In this document: piece by piece, positions 39,528 through 47,899 of the stretch
Layout: every line of letters begins with the position of its first letter
Numbering within the stretch: the stretch's first letter is position 1
NCBI RefSeq assembly: GCF_000160035.2
Contig: NZ_KI535368.1
Coordinates: forward strand, 62,001-126,000
Direction: 5' to 3'
DNA length: 64,000 bases
Source: Catonella morbi ATCC 51271
GTDB taxonomy: Bacteria > Bacillota > Clostridia > Lachnospirales > Lachnospiraceae
Notes under the pieces: generated by a model
The model's database searches: none
Told to the model about the DNA's origin: nothing
The model's input: the letters and a program-made list of their open reading frames with translations, nothing else
Program-made: the position numbers and the translations under genes

Positions 39528-39573
39528 CAAGGCTTCTCTGTAAAACTGCTATTTTATGCAGAGAGCCTTTTTA
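39528..39573 (+). terminator. Terminator after aspS
   Basis: AAGGCTTCTCTG pairs with CAGAGAGCCTT with one bulge, followed by T-run. Confidence 0.75.
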
Positions 39574-39677
39574 AATCCACAAAACTGATATTTTTAAATT
39601 AGAGAAATTAGAGTTTAAAAGTATTAAGTTAAAAAATACCGGTTTTGTGGATGATAGTTGGTATATCATTAAATATG

Positions 39678-40496
39678 TTACAGAGCCAGAATTTTTTTCT
39701 CAGGCAGGCCGGTAATTTCTGCAATCAGGCTAAAAGGCAAACTTTTTTTCTTCATATCCTTTGCTATTCTGATTTTTTCTTCATTAGCACCTTCTTTTTT
39801 ACCTCGTTTCTCGCCTCGCTTTTCGCCACGCTTTTCACTTTCTTCTTTTTCTTCTCTGATAATCTTTTCTAACATTTCATTCATTTCTTTTCTTCCTCCT
39901 TCGCTTATTTTAAACCTAGCCTTAATTTCGCTTGTAACAGGGAAATCTTCCGTATTATAAGCATCGTCTTTTATGAACAGCTCCATGAGCTTTGAAACTC
40001 TAGAATCATCCTTTTTAACTGTGGTTACATATATCTCAGTAAGCCCGTCATCAATGATTTCACCGGTTTCACGAACCACTTTATCTACATGGTAGACAGG
40101 AAACCCACAGTTAAATATGTCAAATTTAGATATGAATATAATGCAGACATCGGGTACAGCTTCAAACTTAGTGCCGGGATTAGTTATATTTGTAGTCAGG
40201 ATAGATCCGTTGTAGCGCACCCTTTTTAGATGGTCATCATCATTTCCTTTTTGGACTTCAATATTGATGTGCCTTCCGTCTCCGGATATGCACTTGGCAT
40301 CAAGCACTACAGAACGTCCCTGCAGGTTTGTGCCTTCCCACTGTGCTCCGGATTCTGTTACTATTAGGTTGTCATCATCTAAGATTACTCTTAGGATCTC
40401 TTCGCAAAACTCCTTATGTTCAGCCATTTTTCTGAACATCACATCGTCTATAGGATTTAAAAGTCTTGAAAGTTCTCTGATTTTTCTTTTTGGCAT
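39678..40496 (-). CDS. Rpn-family PD-(D/E)XK nuclease/putative transposase, copy 1
   Basis: A 272-residue protein of the Rpn/PDDEXK-transposase group, linked to recombination or anti-phage activity. The nuclease core is VLDAKC...HINIEVQK (Asp, Glu-x-Gln, Lys near residues 65-85), preceded by LNPIDDVMFRKMAEHKEFCEEIL. The C-terminus has RGEK tandem repeats and a short helix-turn-helix-like end (LIAEITGLPEKKI). It is paralogous to 56988-57800 and the broken copy at 61412. All share the leader GAAAGGACTATAATGCC-like ribosome site. Confidence 0.88.
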   Translation of the reverse strand: MPKRKIRELSRLLNPIDDVMFRKMAEHKEFCEEILRVILDDDNLIVTESGAQWEGTNLQGRSVVLDAKCISGDGRHINIEVQKGNDDDHLKRVRYNGSILTTNITNPGTKFEAVPDVCIIFISKFDIFNCGFPVYHVDKVVRETGEIIDDGLTEIYVTTVKKDDSRVSKLMELFIKDDAYNTEDFPVTSEIKARFKISEGGRKEMNEMLEKIIREEKEESEKRGEKRGEKRGKKEGANEEKIRIAKDMKKKSLPFSLIAEITGLPEKKILAL

Positions 40497-40734
40497 TATA
40501 GTCCTTTCTTTCTGAAGAATCTGCTACAATACCATTAAGGACATTATAGCAGACATTTGAAAAATATAAAATAGAATTCTTGCTTTAGAAGTAACAAGAT
40601 AGTGATATTATAATATATTTTGAATTTTCAGACAATGACAAAGTGTACAAAGTTTGGAAGCTTTAATGTACAGAATAGACAAAATTAAAACATTTATCAA
40701 ACTTAGTCAAACTGAAAAGAAAGAAATTTGATTG

Positions 40735-40762
40735 TTGTAATTTATAGTGGATTTTGTATAAT
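40735..40762 (+). promoter_or_regulatory. Possible promoter for the aldose epimerase gene
   Basis: TTGTAA (40735-40740), 16 bases, TATAAT (40757-40762). The 318-base gap 40497-40814 also contains a diverged copy of the Rpn upstream sequence (AAAGTGTACAAAG). Confidence 0.45.
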
Positions 40763-40814
40763 GTATGTATAGGAAATTCTTTAGTATATGAAAGTTTTAA
40801 CGGAGGAGGATATT

Positions 40815-41867
40815 ATGAAGGTAGAAATCAGTAATTTCGGAAAAGCAAAAGACGGCTCAGATGTGAAACTTTATACTATCAGCAATGAAAATGGAATGAA
40901 GGTTACATTGTTAAATCTGGGAGCTATTGTAAAAGATATAATTGTACCTGATAAAAACGGAAAATTTATTGATGTCAATCTCGGATATGATAATGTAGAC
41001 GGATACTATGATAATGAGGAAGCCCTGGGAAGCTTTGTAGGTAGGAATGCGAACAGAATAGGGGGAGCTAAAGTTACTATAGCCGGAATTACCTATGAGC
41101 TTGAAAAAAACGATGGAGAAAATAACCTTCACAGCGGCTCAGATCGTTCTCACTATATGCTATTTGATGCAGATGTTTTTGAAGATGAATTTGCAACAAG
41201 AGTAAGATTTATGCATACTTTTAAGGATATGGAGCAGGGTTTTCCGGGAAAGGCTGAACTTAGCGTAACCTATACACTTACAGAAGATAACGAACTTATT
41301 CTTGAATATAGGGGTGTTTCGGATAAGGACACTGTAATAAATCCGACAAATCACAGCTATTTTAACCTGGACGGAGAGGGAGATATCCTTAAACATAAAC
41401 TCTGTATAAATGCTGATAAATTTACTGCTATAGCAGACAACATGATACCTACAGGTGAATTGGTAAATGTTGAGGGAACTCCTATGGATTTTAGAAAGAT
41501 GAAGGACATAGGTGAGGGCATAGACTCAGACTATCATTATATAAAGATAGCAAAGGGCTATGATCATAACTATGTGTTAAACAGTGTAGAAGGTGACATA
41601 GTGAAGGCAGCTGAATTATTTTCGGATAAGACAGGAATTTCAATGGAAGTAATGACGGATTTGCCGGGAATGCAGATATATACCGCTAATTTTCTTGAAA
41701 ATAAAAAAGGTAAGTCAGGAGTTATTTATGGAAAAAGGTCAGGAATATGCTTTGAACCCCAATATTTTCCAAATGCCTGCAATGAGAAAAGTTTTAAATC
41801 AAGTATAATAGGTGCGGGCGAAGAGTATAGAAGTACAACAGTATTCAAGTTTAATGTTAAGGAATGA
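40815..41867 (+). CDS. galM: Aldose 1-epimerase (galactose mutarotase)
   Basis: A 350-residue enzyme that interconverts alpha and beta anomers of hexoses. Catalytic residues are visible: His180 in NPTNHSYFNL and Glu314 in ICFEPQYFPNA, with YDHNYVL in between. The start at 40815 follows GGAGGAGG; an upstream ATG at 40788 would add nine residues without a ribosome site. No galactose operon is next to it. A bidirectional terminator follows. Confidence 0.92.
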   Translation: MKVEISNFGKAKDGSDVKLYTISNENGMKVTLLNLGAIVKDIIVPDKNGKFIDVNLGYDNVDGYYDNEEALGSFVGRNANRIGGAKVTIAGITYELEKNDGENNLHSGSDRSHYMLFDADVFEDEFATRVRFMHTFKDMEQGFPGKAELSVTYTLTEDNELILEYRGVSDKDTVINPTNHSYFNLDGEGDILKHKLCINADKFTAIADNMIPTGELVNVEGTPMDFRKMKDIGEGIDSDYHYIKIAKGYDHNYVLNSVEGDIVKAAELFSDKTGISMEVMTDLPGMQIYTANFLENKKGKSGVIYGKRSGICFEPQYFPNACNEKSFKSSIIGAGEEYRSTTVFKFNVKE

Positions 41868-41870
41868 TGA

Positions 41871-41901
41871 AAAACCGGTAGGCGATAAGCCTACCAGTTT
41901 T
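41871..41901. terminator. Bidirectional terminator between convergent genes
   Basis: AAAACCGGTAGGC and GCCTACCAGTTTT form a stem with A-run before and T-run after, so it can stop both the epimerase and the convergent XRE gene. Confidence 0.8.
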
Positions 41902-42622
41902 GCGTTACGGAGAAGAAGTTATTTGTTTTAAGCCTTTTGATATCTTCTTTATCAATCACAAGTTTCTTAAGTACAGGATCATTTTCTTTAAGCGGTCTGG
42001 TACTGAAGAGCATTTTAAAGGAAAGAGGAGTGACAGGGCGGAAGGATACGCCTGTAAACTGTCCCATTTTAGTTTCGGTTGGGGTGAAATTCTCCAGTAT
42101 ATGTATAGTAATTTTTTCTATTGGTGTAGCCTTATGTTTCATATAGATATTAGTAATTATATGATGAAACTCTATGTTCCCTTCATAGGCGTTTTCACAG
42201 AAGATATAATCATCCACATTTTTGACGTTCATGTAAATTTCAGCCTTATAACAATTAGGCGTAAACTCTTCTTTTTCAAGGATTTTAAGGACAGAAGTAT
42301 TCAAAGAATTATTTCTGCCGTCCCAAAAGTAAAGATAGAGTTTTTTGCTGCTAAAAAAGACAGGAATAATAGAATCTGACTGTGGAGGAGCAGTTTTTTC
42401 GGATTTTTCTTTTATAGCCTCAATAAAATATTCCAGAGGAACCTGAAGTACTTTGGCAATTTCAACCAAGGTAGCAACATCTATGCTAATTTCCCCTTTT
42501 TCGTACTTTGCAAGGGTAGTATTGCTTTTGTTTATCAATTTAGCTAATTCCATCTGTGTAAGATGTCTGTTTGTTCTACATTTTTTAATGGAATTGCCAA
42601 GAACACTTTCTATATTGTTCAT
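41891..42622 (-). CDS. XRE-family regulator with unknown C-terminal domain
   Basis: A 243-residue protein. Residues about 5-65 are a Cro/CI-type helix-turn-helix (IKKCRTNRHLTQMELAKLIN, NTTLAKYEKGE). The remaining 160 residues are beta-rich and unassigned, with no membrane segment; they may sense a ligand or mediate dimerisation. The start is set at 42622 after AGAGG; twenty earlier in-frame residues look like leader sequence. Target unknown. Confidence 0.75.
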   Translation of the reverse strand: MNNIESVLGNSIKKCRTNRHLTQMELAKLINKSNTTLAKYEKGEISIDVATLVEIAKVLQVPLEYFIEAIKEKSEKTAPPQSDSIIPVFFSSKKLYLYFWDGRNNSLNTSVLKILEKEEFTPNCYKAEIYMNVKNVDDYIFCENAYEGNIEFHHIITNIYMKHKATPIEKITIHILENFTPTETKMGQFTGVSFRPVTPLSFKMLFSTRPLKENDPVLKKLVIDKEDIKRLKTNNFFSVTQNW

Positions 42623-42821
42623 ATTTACCTCTGATTCACTAATAATCAAATAATTTATTGTTAAAAACCATGTATAAATCAAAACTGTTTTATGGCAGGT
42701 AAAAGCGGTAAAAATTTTATTTTAAGTAAAATTTAACGAAAATTAATAAAAAAATTCTATTTAGAATAAAACCAGTACTATTTTACAATATAACTTAAAA
42801 AATGTAAACTAAGTATATATT

Positions 42822-43025
42822 GATGTGGGTGTCAAAAGTATTTGACACCCAATGATACAGGATTGCTTCGGCTTCACCTCTCCGGGTCCTTGCAAAAATA
42901 TTCGTAATCCGCTCATTTTTTTACAAAAAATGGCTACTTACTCATATTTTTTGCGTGTCAAAAGATAATAAATTCTCTTGCAAGCAAGCTTGCATCGAAT
43001 TTTTATACTTTTGACACTTGTATCA
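42822..43025. mobile_element. MITE-like element of the IS1182-like family
   Basis: About 204 bases with terminal sequences GATGTGGGTGTCAAAAGTAT (left) and the inverse of GATACAAGTGTCAAAAGTAT (right). Sixteen of 20 positions match, and the left end equals the IS at 12181. The left end also forms a nested palindrome GGGTGTCAAA/TTTGACACCC. There is no coding capacity. It lies in the 569-base gap before the amidotransferase gene. Confidence 0.6.
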
Positions 43026-43036
43026 TATATTAAAAG

Positions 43037-43148
43037 AAGTACAAAATGTAACTATTCATCACAAGGGAGAGAAGCAGCGCATCTCCGGTACTTCCACACG
43101 AGTGTGACACTAAGTGCCTGCGAGCTGATGGAAGGCAGAATAGTTACT
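43037..43148 (+). ncRNA. Structured 5' leader, possible cis-regulatory RNA
   Basis: A 10-bp perfect stem, GTAACTATTC (43049-43058) with GAATAGTTAC (43139-43148), encloses three short hairpins: GGAGA/TCTCC, CACAC/GTGTG and TGCCT/AGGCA. A competing 7-bp stem GAAGTAC (43037-43043) with GTACTTC (43089-43095) cannot form together with the long one. This switch-like layout ends 43 bases before the start codon. It matches no riboswitch class I can recall. Confidence 0.45.
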
Positions 43149-43191
43149 ACAGAACAGTAAAACAAAATACAGGATGGGAGGAATTAAACAC

Positions 43192-43923
43192 ATGAAAAAA
43201 CCGGTTATTGGAATATCTGGCAGTCTGATAATTGATACTTCAGGTAATTTCGCAGGTTATAAGAGATCCTATGTAAATAATGATTATATTCTCTCTATAA
43301 TTAAGAATGGCGGAGTACCATTTATCATTCCGTTCAATGAGAATGAAGAGGTTATTAAGGCTCAGATAGAAATGGTAGACGGACTTCTGATTTCGGGAGG
43401 ACAGGATGTTACCCCTAAGAATTATGGAGAAGAGCCCCTGCCTAAACTCGGTGATACTTTCCCTGAGAGAGATGATTTTGAATATGGTCTTCTTAAAGCG
43501 GCTCTTGAGGCGAAGAAGCCTGTGCTTGGAATCTGCAGGGGAGTACAGATTATCAATACCTATTTTAAGGGAAGCCTATATCAGGACTTAAGTTATATGG
43601 GAATAGATGTGCTTAAGCATAATCAGGTAAATAACCCTGCCAGGGTGACACATTCAGTTACGGTTGATAAGAATTCTAAATTGTTTGAAATATTTGGTGA
43701 GGAGAAATTTATGGTAAATTCTTTCCACCATCAGGCAATAAAAGAGGTTGGTAATGGTCTTGTTAAGACAGCTGCAGCACCGGATGGTATTATAGAGGCT
43801 GTTGAAAAGACAGATTATCCGTTTTTGGTAGGTGTTCAGTGGCATCCTGAGATGCTACATGAGTCAGTAGAAATGATGAATAAATTATTTACAAGATTTG
43901 TAAGGGAGGCTTCTAATGAATAA
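43192..43923 (+). CDS. Class I glutamine-amidotransferase-like hydrolase (PuuD/peptidase C26 type)
   Basis: A 243-residue protein of the gamma-glutamyl-gamma-aminobutyrate hydrolase group. The triad is Cys115 (GICRGVQIIN), His218 and Glu220 (QWHPEM). Other family marks are GISGS and ISGGQDV. It would hydrolyse a gamma-glutamyl amide such as gamma-Glu-GABA or a gamma-glutamyl peptide. The start is at 43192 with GGGAGG upstream. It overlaps the permease gene by 8 bases, suggesting that the permease imports the substrate. Confidence 0.87.
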   Translation: MKKPVIGISGSLIIDTSGNFAGYKRSYVNNDYILSIIKNGGVPFIIPFNENEEVIKAQIEMVDGLLISGGQDVTPKNYGEEPLPKLGDTFPERDDFEYGLLKAALEAKKPVLGICRGVQIINTYFKGSLYQDLSYMGIDVLKHNQVNNPARVTHSVTVDKNSKLFEIFGEEKFMVNSFHHQAIKEVGNGLVKTAAAPDGIIEAVEKTDYPFLVGVQWHPEMLHESVEMMNKLFTRFVREASNE

Positions 43924-45292
43924 GAAAATGAAATTCTGGTCTATAGTATTTCTGACCATCAACTCAATCATAGGTACGGGTATTTTCCTGTCTCCGGGTG
44001 GTGTTACCAAACAGGCAGGCAGTATGGCGCCATTTATTTATCTCTGTGCAGCTGTATTTGCGGCAGTGCTTGCAGTCACTTTTGCAGCAGCAAGTAAGTA
44101 TGTAGTTAAAAACGGGGCGGCATATTCCTATGCAAAGGCAGCATTTGGAGCCAATACAGGTATGTTCATCGGTGTAACCAGATATGTATCTGCAAGTATT
44201 GCCTGGGGGGTTATGGCTACAGGTGTAGTAAAGAACGCTCTTTCAATACTTGGAATGGACTCTAAAAATCTTGTAAATGTAACTATAGGATTTTTGGTAC
44301 TCATGCTCATTTTATTTATAATAAATGTTAAGGGTACTGCTTTCTTAACTCTTATAAGTGACCTTTCCACAGCCGGCAAGGTAGCAGCTCTTGCGATTAC
44401 CATAGTTGCAGGTATTGTGATTATAATTATGACAGGTGAAAATCATATTACAGATGTAGATATGCTTAAGAACGCCGAAGGCGGTTCTTTAATACCTACA
44501 ATGGATGCTACTATGTTTGTAACTGCTGTAATTTCAGCTTTCTATGCATTTACCGGTTTTGAAAGTGTAGCTTCAGGTGCAAGTGATATGGAAAATCCTG
44601 AAAAGAACCTTCCAAGAGCGATTCCTCTTGCTATTGGTATAATTGCAGTTATTTACTTTGGTATAGTACTTGTCGCAATGATGATAAATCCTGTTGCCCT
44701 TGTACAGTCAGATGAGGTTGTTATCCTTGCAGCAGTTTTTGGAAATAAAATAATCAGAGGAATCATTATTATAGGTGCTTTGATTTCTATGTTTGGTATC
44801 AATGTAGCTTCATCCTTCCACGCTCCAAGAGTATGTGAAGCTATGGCTAAAGATGGTATCCTTCCTGCTTTTCTTGGAAAACGTAACAGCAAAGATATTC
44901 CTATGAATGCATTTATTCTTACTGCTGCACTTGCAATAGTAGTGCCTATGTCATTTATGTATGATATGCAGGGTATAATGATAATCAGTTCAATTGCAAG
45001 ATTTGCACAGTTTATCATAGTTCCTCTCGGCGTAATTGTATTCTTTATGGGCAAACAGAAAGAGGAAATCATTGATGCTAAGAAAAATGTTATTACAGAT
45101 GTGGTTTTACCAATAATTTCAGTGGCTCTTACAGTTCTTCTCCTTTACAAATTTAACTGGAAGGGACAGTTCTCAGTTACAGGTGAGGATGGAGTAGCGC
45201 ATCTTAACTGGTATGCTATTACAGCTATGATAATAGGTTATGTAATTCTTCCTATTGTAGCGTATTTTCATTTGAACTCTAAAAAGAAATAA
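43916..45292 (+). CDS. APC-family amino acid permease
   Basis: A 458-residue transporter with about twelve helices. The first helix has the APC signature NSIIGTGIFLSPGGV, and ASDMENPEKNLPRAIP is the typical loop after helix 6. It overlaps the upstream hydrolase gene, so both are translated together. A gamma-glutamyl compound or amino acid is the probable cargo; this is inferred from context. Confidence 0.9.
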   Translation: MNKKMKFWSIVFLTINSIIGTGIFLSPGGVTKQAGSMAPFIYLCAAVFAAVLAVTFAAASKYVVKNGAAYSYAKAAFGANTGMFIGVTRYVSASIAWGVMATGVVKNALSILGMDSKNLVNVTIGFLVLMLILFIINVKGTAFLTLISDLSTAGKVAALAITIVAGIVIIIMTGENHITDVDMLKNAEGGSLIPTMDATMFVTAVISAFYAFTGFESVASGASDMENPEKNLPRAIPLAIGIIAVIYFGIVLVAMMINPVALVQSDEVVILAAVFGNKIIRGIIIIGALISMFGINVASSFHAPRVCEAMAKDGILPAFLGKRNSKDIPMNAFILTAALAIVVPMSFMYDMQGIMIISSIARFAQFIIVPLGVIVFFMGKQKEEIIDAKKNVITDVVLPIISVALTVLLLYKFNWKGQFSVTGEDGVAHLNWYAITAMIIGYVILPIVAYFHLNSKKK

Positions 45293-45309
45293 AATAAACG
45301 AAATGTTTT

Positions 45310-45379
45310 CCCATAGTCATAGTCTTAAAATTGATTTTGTTAATTACATTATTAAATTTAAGGGGTTTGTGGCTATGGG
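45310..45379 (+). other. Long hairpin between permease and trans-sulfuration genes
   Basis: CCCATAGTCA (45310-45319) pairs with TGGCTATGGG (45370-45379) over an AT-rich loop, with one G-U pair. No U-run follows. It could be a leader structure or weak terminator. Confidence 0.35.
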
Positions 45380-45411
45380 ATGAATAATTTTAGATTGAAG
45401 AGGTGATAATT

Positions 45412-46554
45412 TTGAAAGGAATAAATACAAAGATGCTACATGGCTATCCTGTAATAGATGGCTATACAGGTGCCGCTTCCATACCTAAGTATCAGACTTC
45501 AACATTTGACCAGAAGAGTTGTTATGTGGATGGTAAAAAATACAGCTATTCAAGATTTGGTAATCCTACAGTAATGGCGCTTGAAAGTGCGGTAGCTAAG
45601 CTTGAGGGAGCAAAACATGGACTTGTGTTTTCATCAGGAATGGCGGCCATCAGTAATGCACTTATGCTTGCGGGAGCAGGCGGTCATGTGATTTTTCCGA
45701 GTGAAGTTTATGGAGGTACTTTCCAGTTTGCCACGGAGGTTATGCCAAGACTATCAATGGAAGTTTCACTTCTTGATTATGATGATTTAGAACTTGTAGA
45801 GAGCAGTATTAAAGAAAATACGAAGATACTCTACATTGAAACTCCATCCAATCCTCTTCTGAAGGTCTCCGATATAAGAAAACTTGTGGAGATAGCAAAG
45901 AGACATAATTTGATAACAATAGCCGACAATACTTTTATGACCCCGTTTTATCAGCGCCCGCTTGAATTGGGAGTGGACATTGTTGTAGAAAGTATGACAA
46001 AGTTCATAAACGGTCACAGTGATGTTGTGGCAGGCATGATAGCCACCAACAGCGATGAGTATGTAGGTTGTCTTGGGTTTTTCCAGAAAAACTTCGGTGC
46101 TATAATGGGAGTTGAGGATGCCTGGTTGATACTTCGTGGAATGAAGACTATGGGACTGCGTATGGAAAAGTCTGTATCTAATGCAGCGGCTATTGCAGAG
46201 TTTTTAGCTAAGCAGGAGAAGATTAAAACTGTTTATTATCCGGGCATACCTACCTGTAGATATTATAAAATACACACTAGTCAGGCAAGTTCGGGTGGAG
46301 CTGTACTTTCATTTAAGTTCCGCAAGAAAGAGGATATGGATAAATTCATAGAGAGAATAAAGATACCTATATTCGCAGTAAGTCTTGGTGGAGTAGAGTC
46401 CATTATTTCTCACCCTGCAACTATGTCTCATAAGTGTATGTCCAAGGAGGACAGATTAAAATACGGAGTTACTGATGAAATCCTAAGACTTTCTTGTGGC
46501 ATAGAGGATATTGAGGACTTGATTGAAGATTTGAGCCAGGCATTGGCTGATTAA
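45412..46554 (+). CDS. PLP-dependent trans-sulfuration enzyme (cystathionine gamma-synthase/lyase or methionine gamma-lyase type)
   Basis: A 380-residue Cys/Met-metabolism enzyme. The PLP lysine is Lys197 in SMTKFINGHSDVVAG. YSRFGNPT and SSGMAAI near residues 45-75 and the C-terminal SLGGVESIISHPATM are standard. Which reaction it runs cannot be settled. The start is likely the TTG at 45412, seven bases after GAAGAGG; a GTG three codons upstream lies inside that ribosome site. Confidence 0.87.
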   Translation: MKGINTKMLHGYPVIDGYTGAASIPKYQTSTFDQKSCYVDGKKYSYSRFGNPTVMALESAVAKLEGAKHGLVFSSGMAAISNALMLAGAGGHVIFPSEVYGGTFQFATEVMPRLSMEVSLLDYDDLELVESSIKENTKILYIETPSNPLLKVSDIRKLVEIAKRHNLITIADNTFMTPFYQRPLELGVDIVVESMTKFINGHSDVVAGMIATNSDEYVGCLGFFQKNFGAIMGVEDAWLILRGMKTMGLRMEKSVSNAAAIAEFLAKQEKIKTVYYPGIPTCRYYKIHTSQASSGGAVLSFKFRKKEDMDKFIERIKIPIFAVSLGGVESIISHPATMSHKCMSKEDRLKYGVTDEILRLSCGIEDIEDLIEDLSQALAD

Positions 46555-46590
46555 GATATTAGGTTTACTAAAATTTATTTTAGTAATAAG

Positions 46591-46634
46591 AGAAATTCCC
46601 GCATTTTCTTTTGGGAGAAAATGCGGGAATTTCT
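46591..46634. terminator. Strong terminator, 19-bp perfect stem
   Basis: AGAAATTCCCGCATTTTCT (46591-46609) and its exact complement (46616-46634) with a 6-base loop. It separates convergent transcription from the kinase pseudogene. Confidence 0.75.
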
Positions 46635-46682
46635 ATATAACATTATAATATAGTCACAATTCTCTACAACTGTAGACAGAAA

Positions 46683-47882
46683 CTATTTCCAACAATGGGT
46701 AAGTTCGTGCATAAATGTTTTAAGCTGTGGATACATACGCTCATAAATAACTTGATATTTTTGGTATTTCTCTGCCCAATACATCAGAAACAATTTGCAT
46801 CCAGACATCATTCTTAACCCCACCACCTACAATATAGATTTGTTCTATTTTTACATTCTCATGTTCTTCCATCATTTTAATTTGTTGATGAACAGAATAG
46901 GCTATACCTTCTAAAGCACTACGGTAAAGATGGGCTCTGGTATGTGCAAGAGTAAGCCCTAGAATACAGCCACTGGCAAAAGGATCGTTAATTGGGGTGC
47001 GTTCCCCTGCAAAATAAGGTAAAGTAATCAAACCGTCACTACCAATAGGGACGGCTTCAACCCCTTTCATCATAGTTTGATAGGCATCTTCACCGCCGGA
47101 ATTTTCCTGTTCCAATGCATCCGGAACAAGTGATCACGATACCACTTTGTTAGAGAGCCTGCTGTATTTGTGCCGGCAGATATATCGCATAAATTAGGAA
47201 CAATGAAATTTTCTCTCCAAAGTCTGTCATCATCCACCAATTCCTTTGTTCCCAAAATCATATATATAGAAGAACCGAATTGAATCATCATTTTGCCGGC
47301 AGAAACAACACCTACACTGATAGCTTCCGTGCCGGAGTCATCTGTGCCGGTAATTACGGGTGTACCGACTGCCAGTCCGGTTTCTAAAGCAGCTTTTTCG
47401 GTCACATGTCCGGCAATATCATTGGCTTCCAATATTTCCGCCAGTTGTTCAGGGCGGCAGATAGGAGCACAAAGTTCAGGATTTGGCCTGCCATACCATT
47501 TTTTGATTTGTATTTCGCCATACATTTCTGTAAGTTGTTTTATTTCTTCTACAGCTCTGGAATCAATTCCATATAAAATAGCCTGCCTCAGGGGATTACA
47601 GTTTTCATCTACAGGGAGACAGTCCGCTCCCAAAGCACTTATACCGACGGCAAGAATATCATTTGGATTTACGGTACTTTTTTCAATCAATGCTTTGCTG
47701 ATAATACAAAAATCTCCCCACCAATCCTTTTCGGCATCATGTTCATAATACCCGGGACGTGGGTTAGTCATAATGTGTTCTGTTGAATGAGTTGCGATAA
47801 TTTCACAATTTTGATCTATAATTACACCCTTACTGGAATTGGTACCGGTATCAATTCCCATAAAATAATGCTGTATACTCAT
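46683..47882 (-). pseudogene. FGGY-family carbohydrate kinase, frameshifted and truncated
   Basis: The N-terminal half (MGIDTGTNSSKGVIID, the FGGY phosphate site) runs from 47882 to about 47131. A single-base loss in TTGTTCCGG moves the frame; the next frame continues PDALEQENSGGEDAYQ through SDGLITLPYFAGERTP and GGGVKNDVW. It then stops after PKISSY, and the family's normal C-terminal helices are missing except for a last piece (IYERMYPQLKTFMHELTH) in another frame ending at 46683. At least one shift and a deletion of roughly 60 codons are present, so no active kinase is expected. It lies downstream of the amidohydrolase on the same strand. Confidence 0.85.
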
Positions 47883-47899
47883 AGAGATAACCTCCTGTA

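Noticed and set aside
43037-43148. Known riboswitch (SAM, lysine, c-di-GMP, glutamine, T-box)
   Set aside because: None of the conserved cores I know is visible, so it is listed only as a structured leader.
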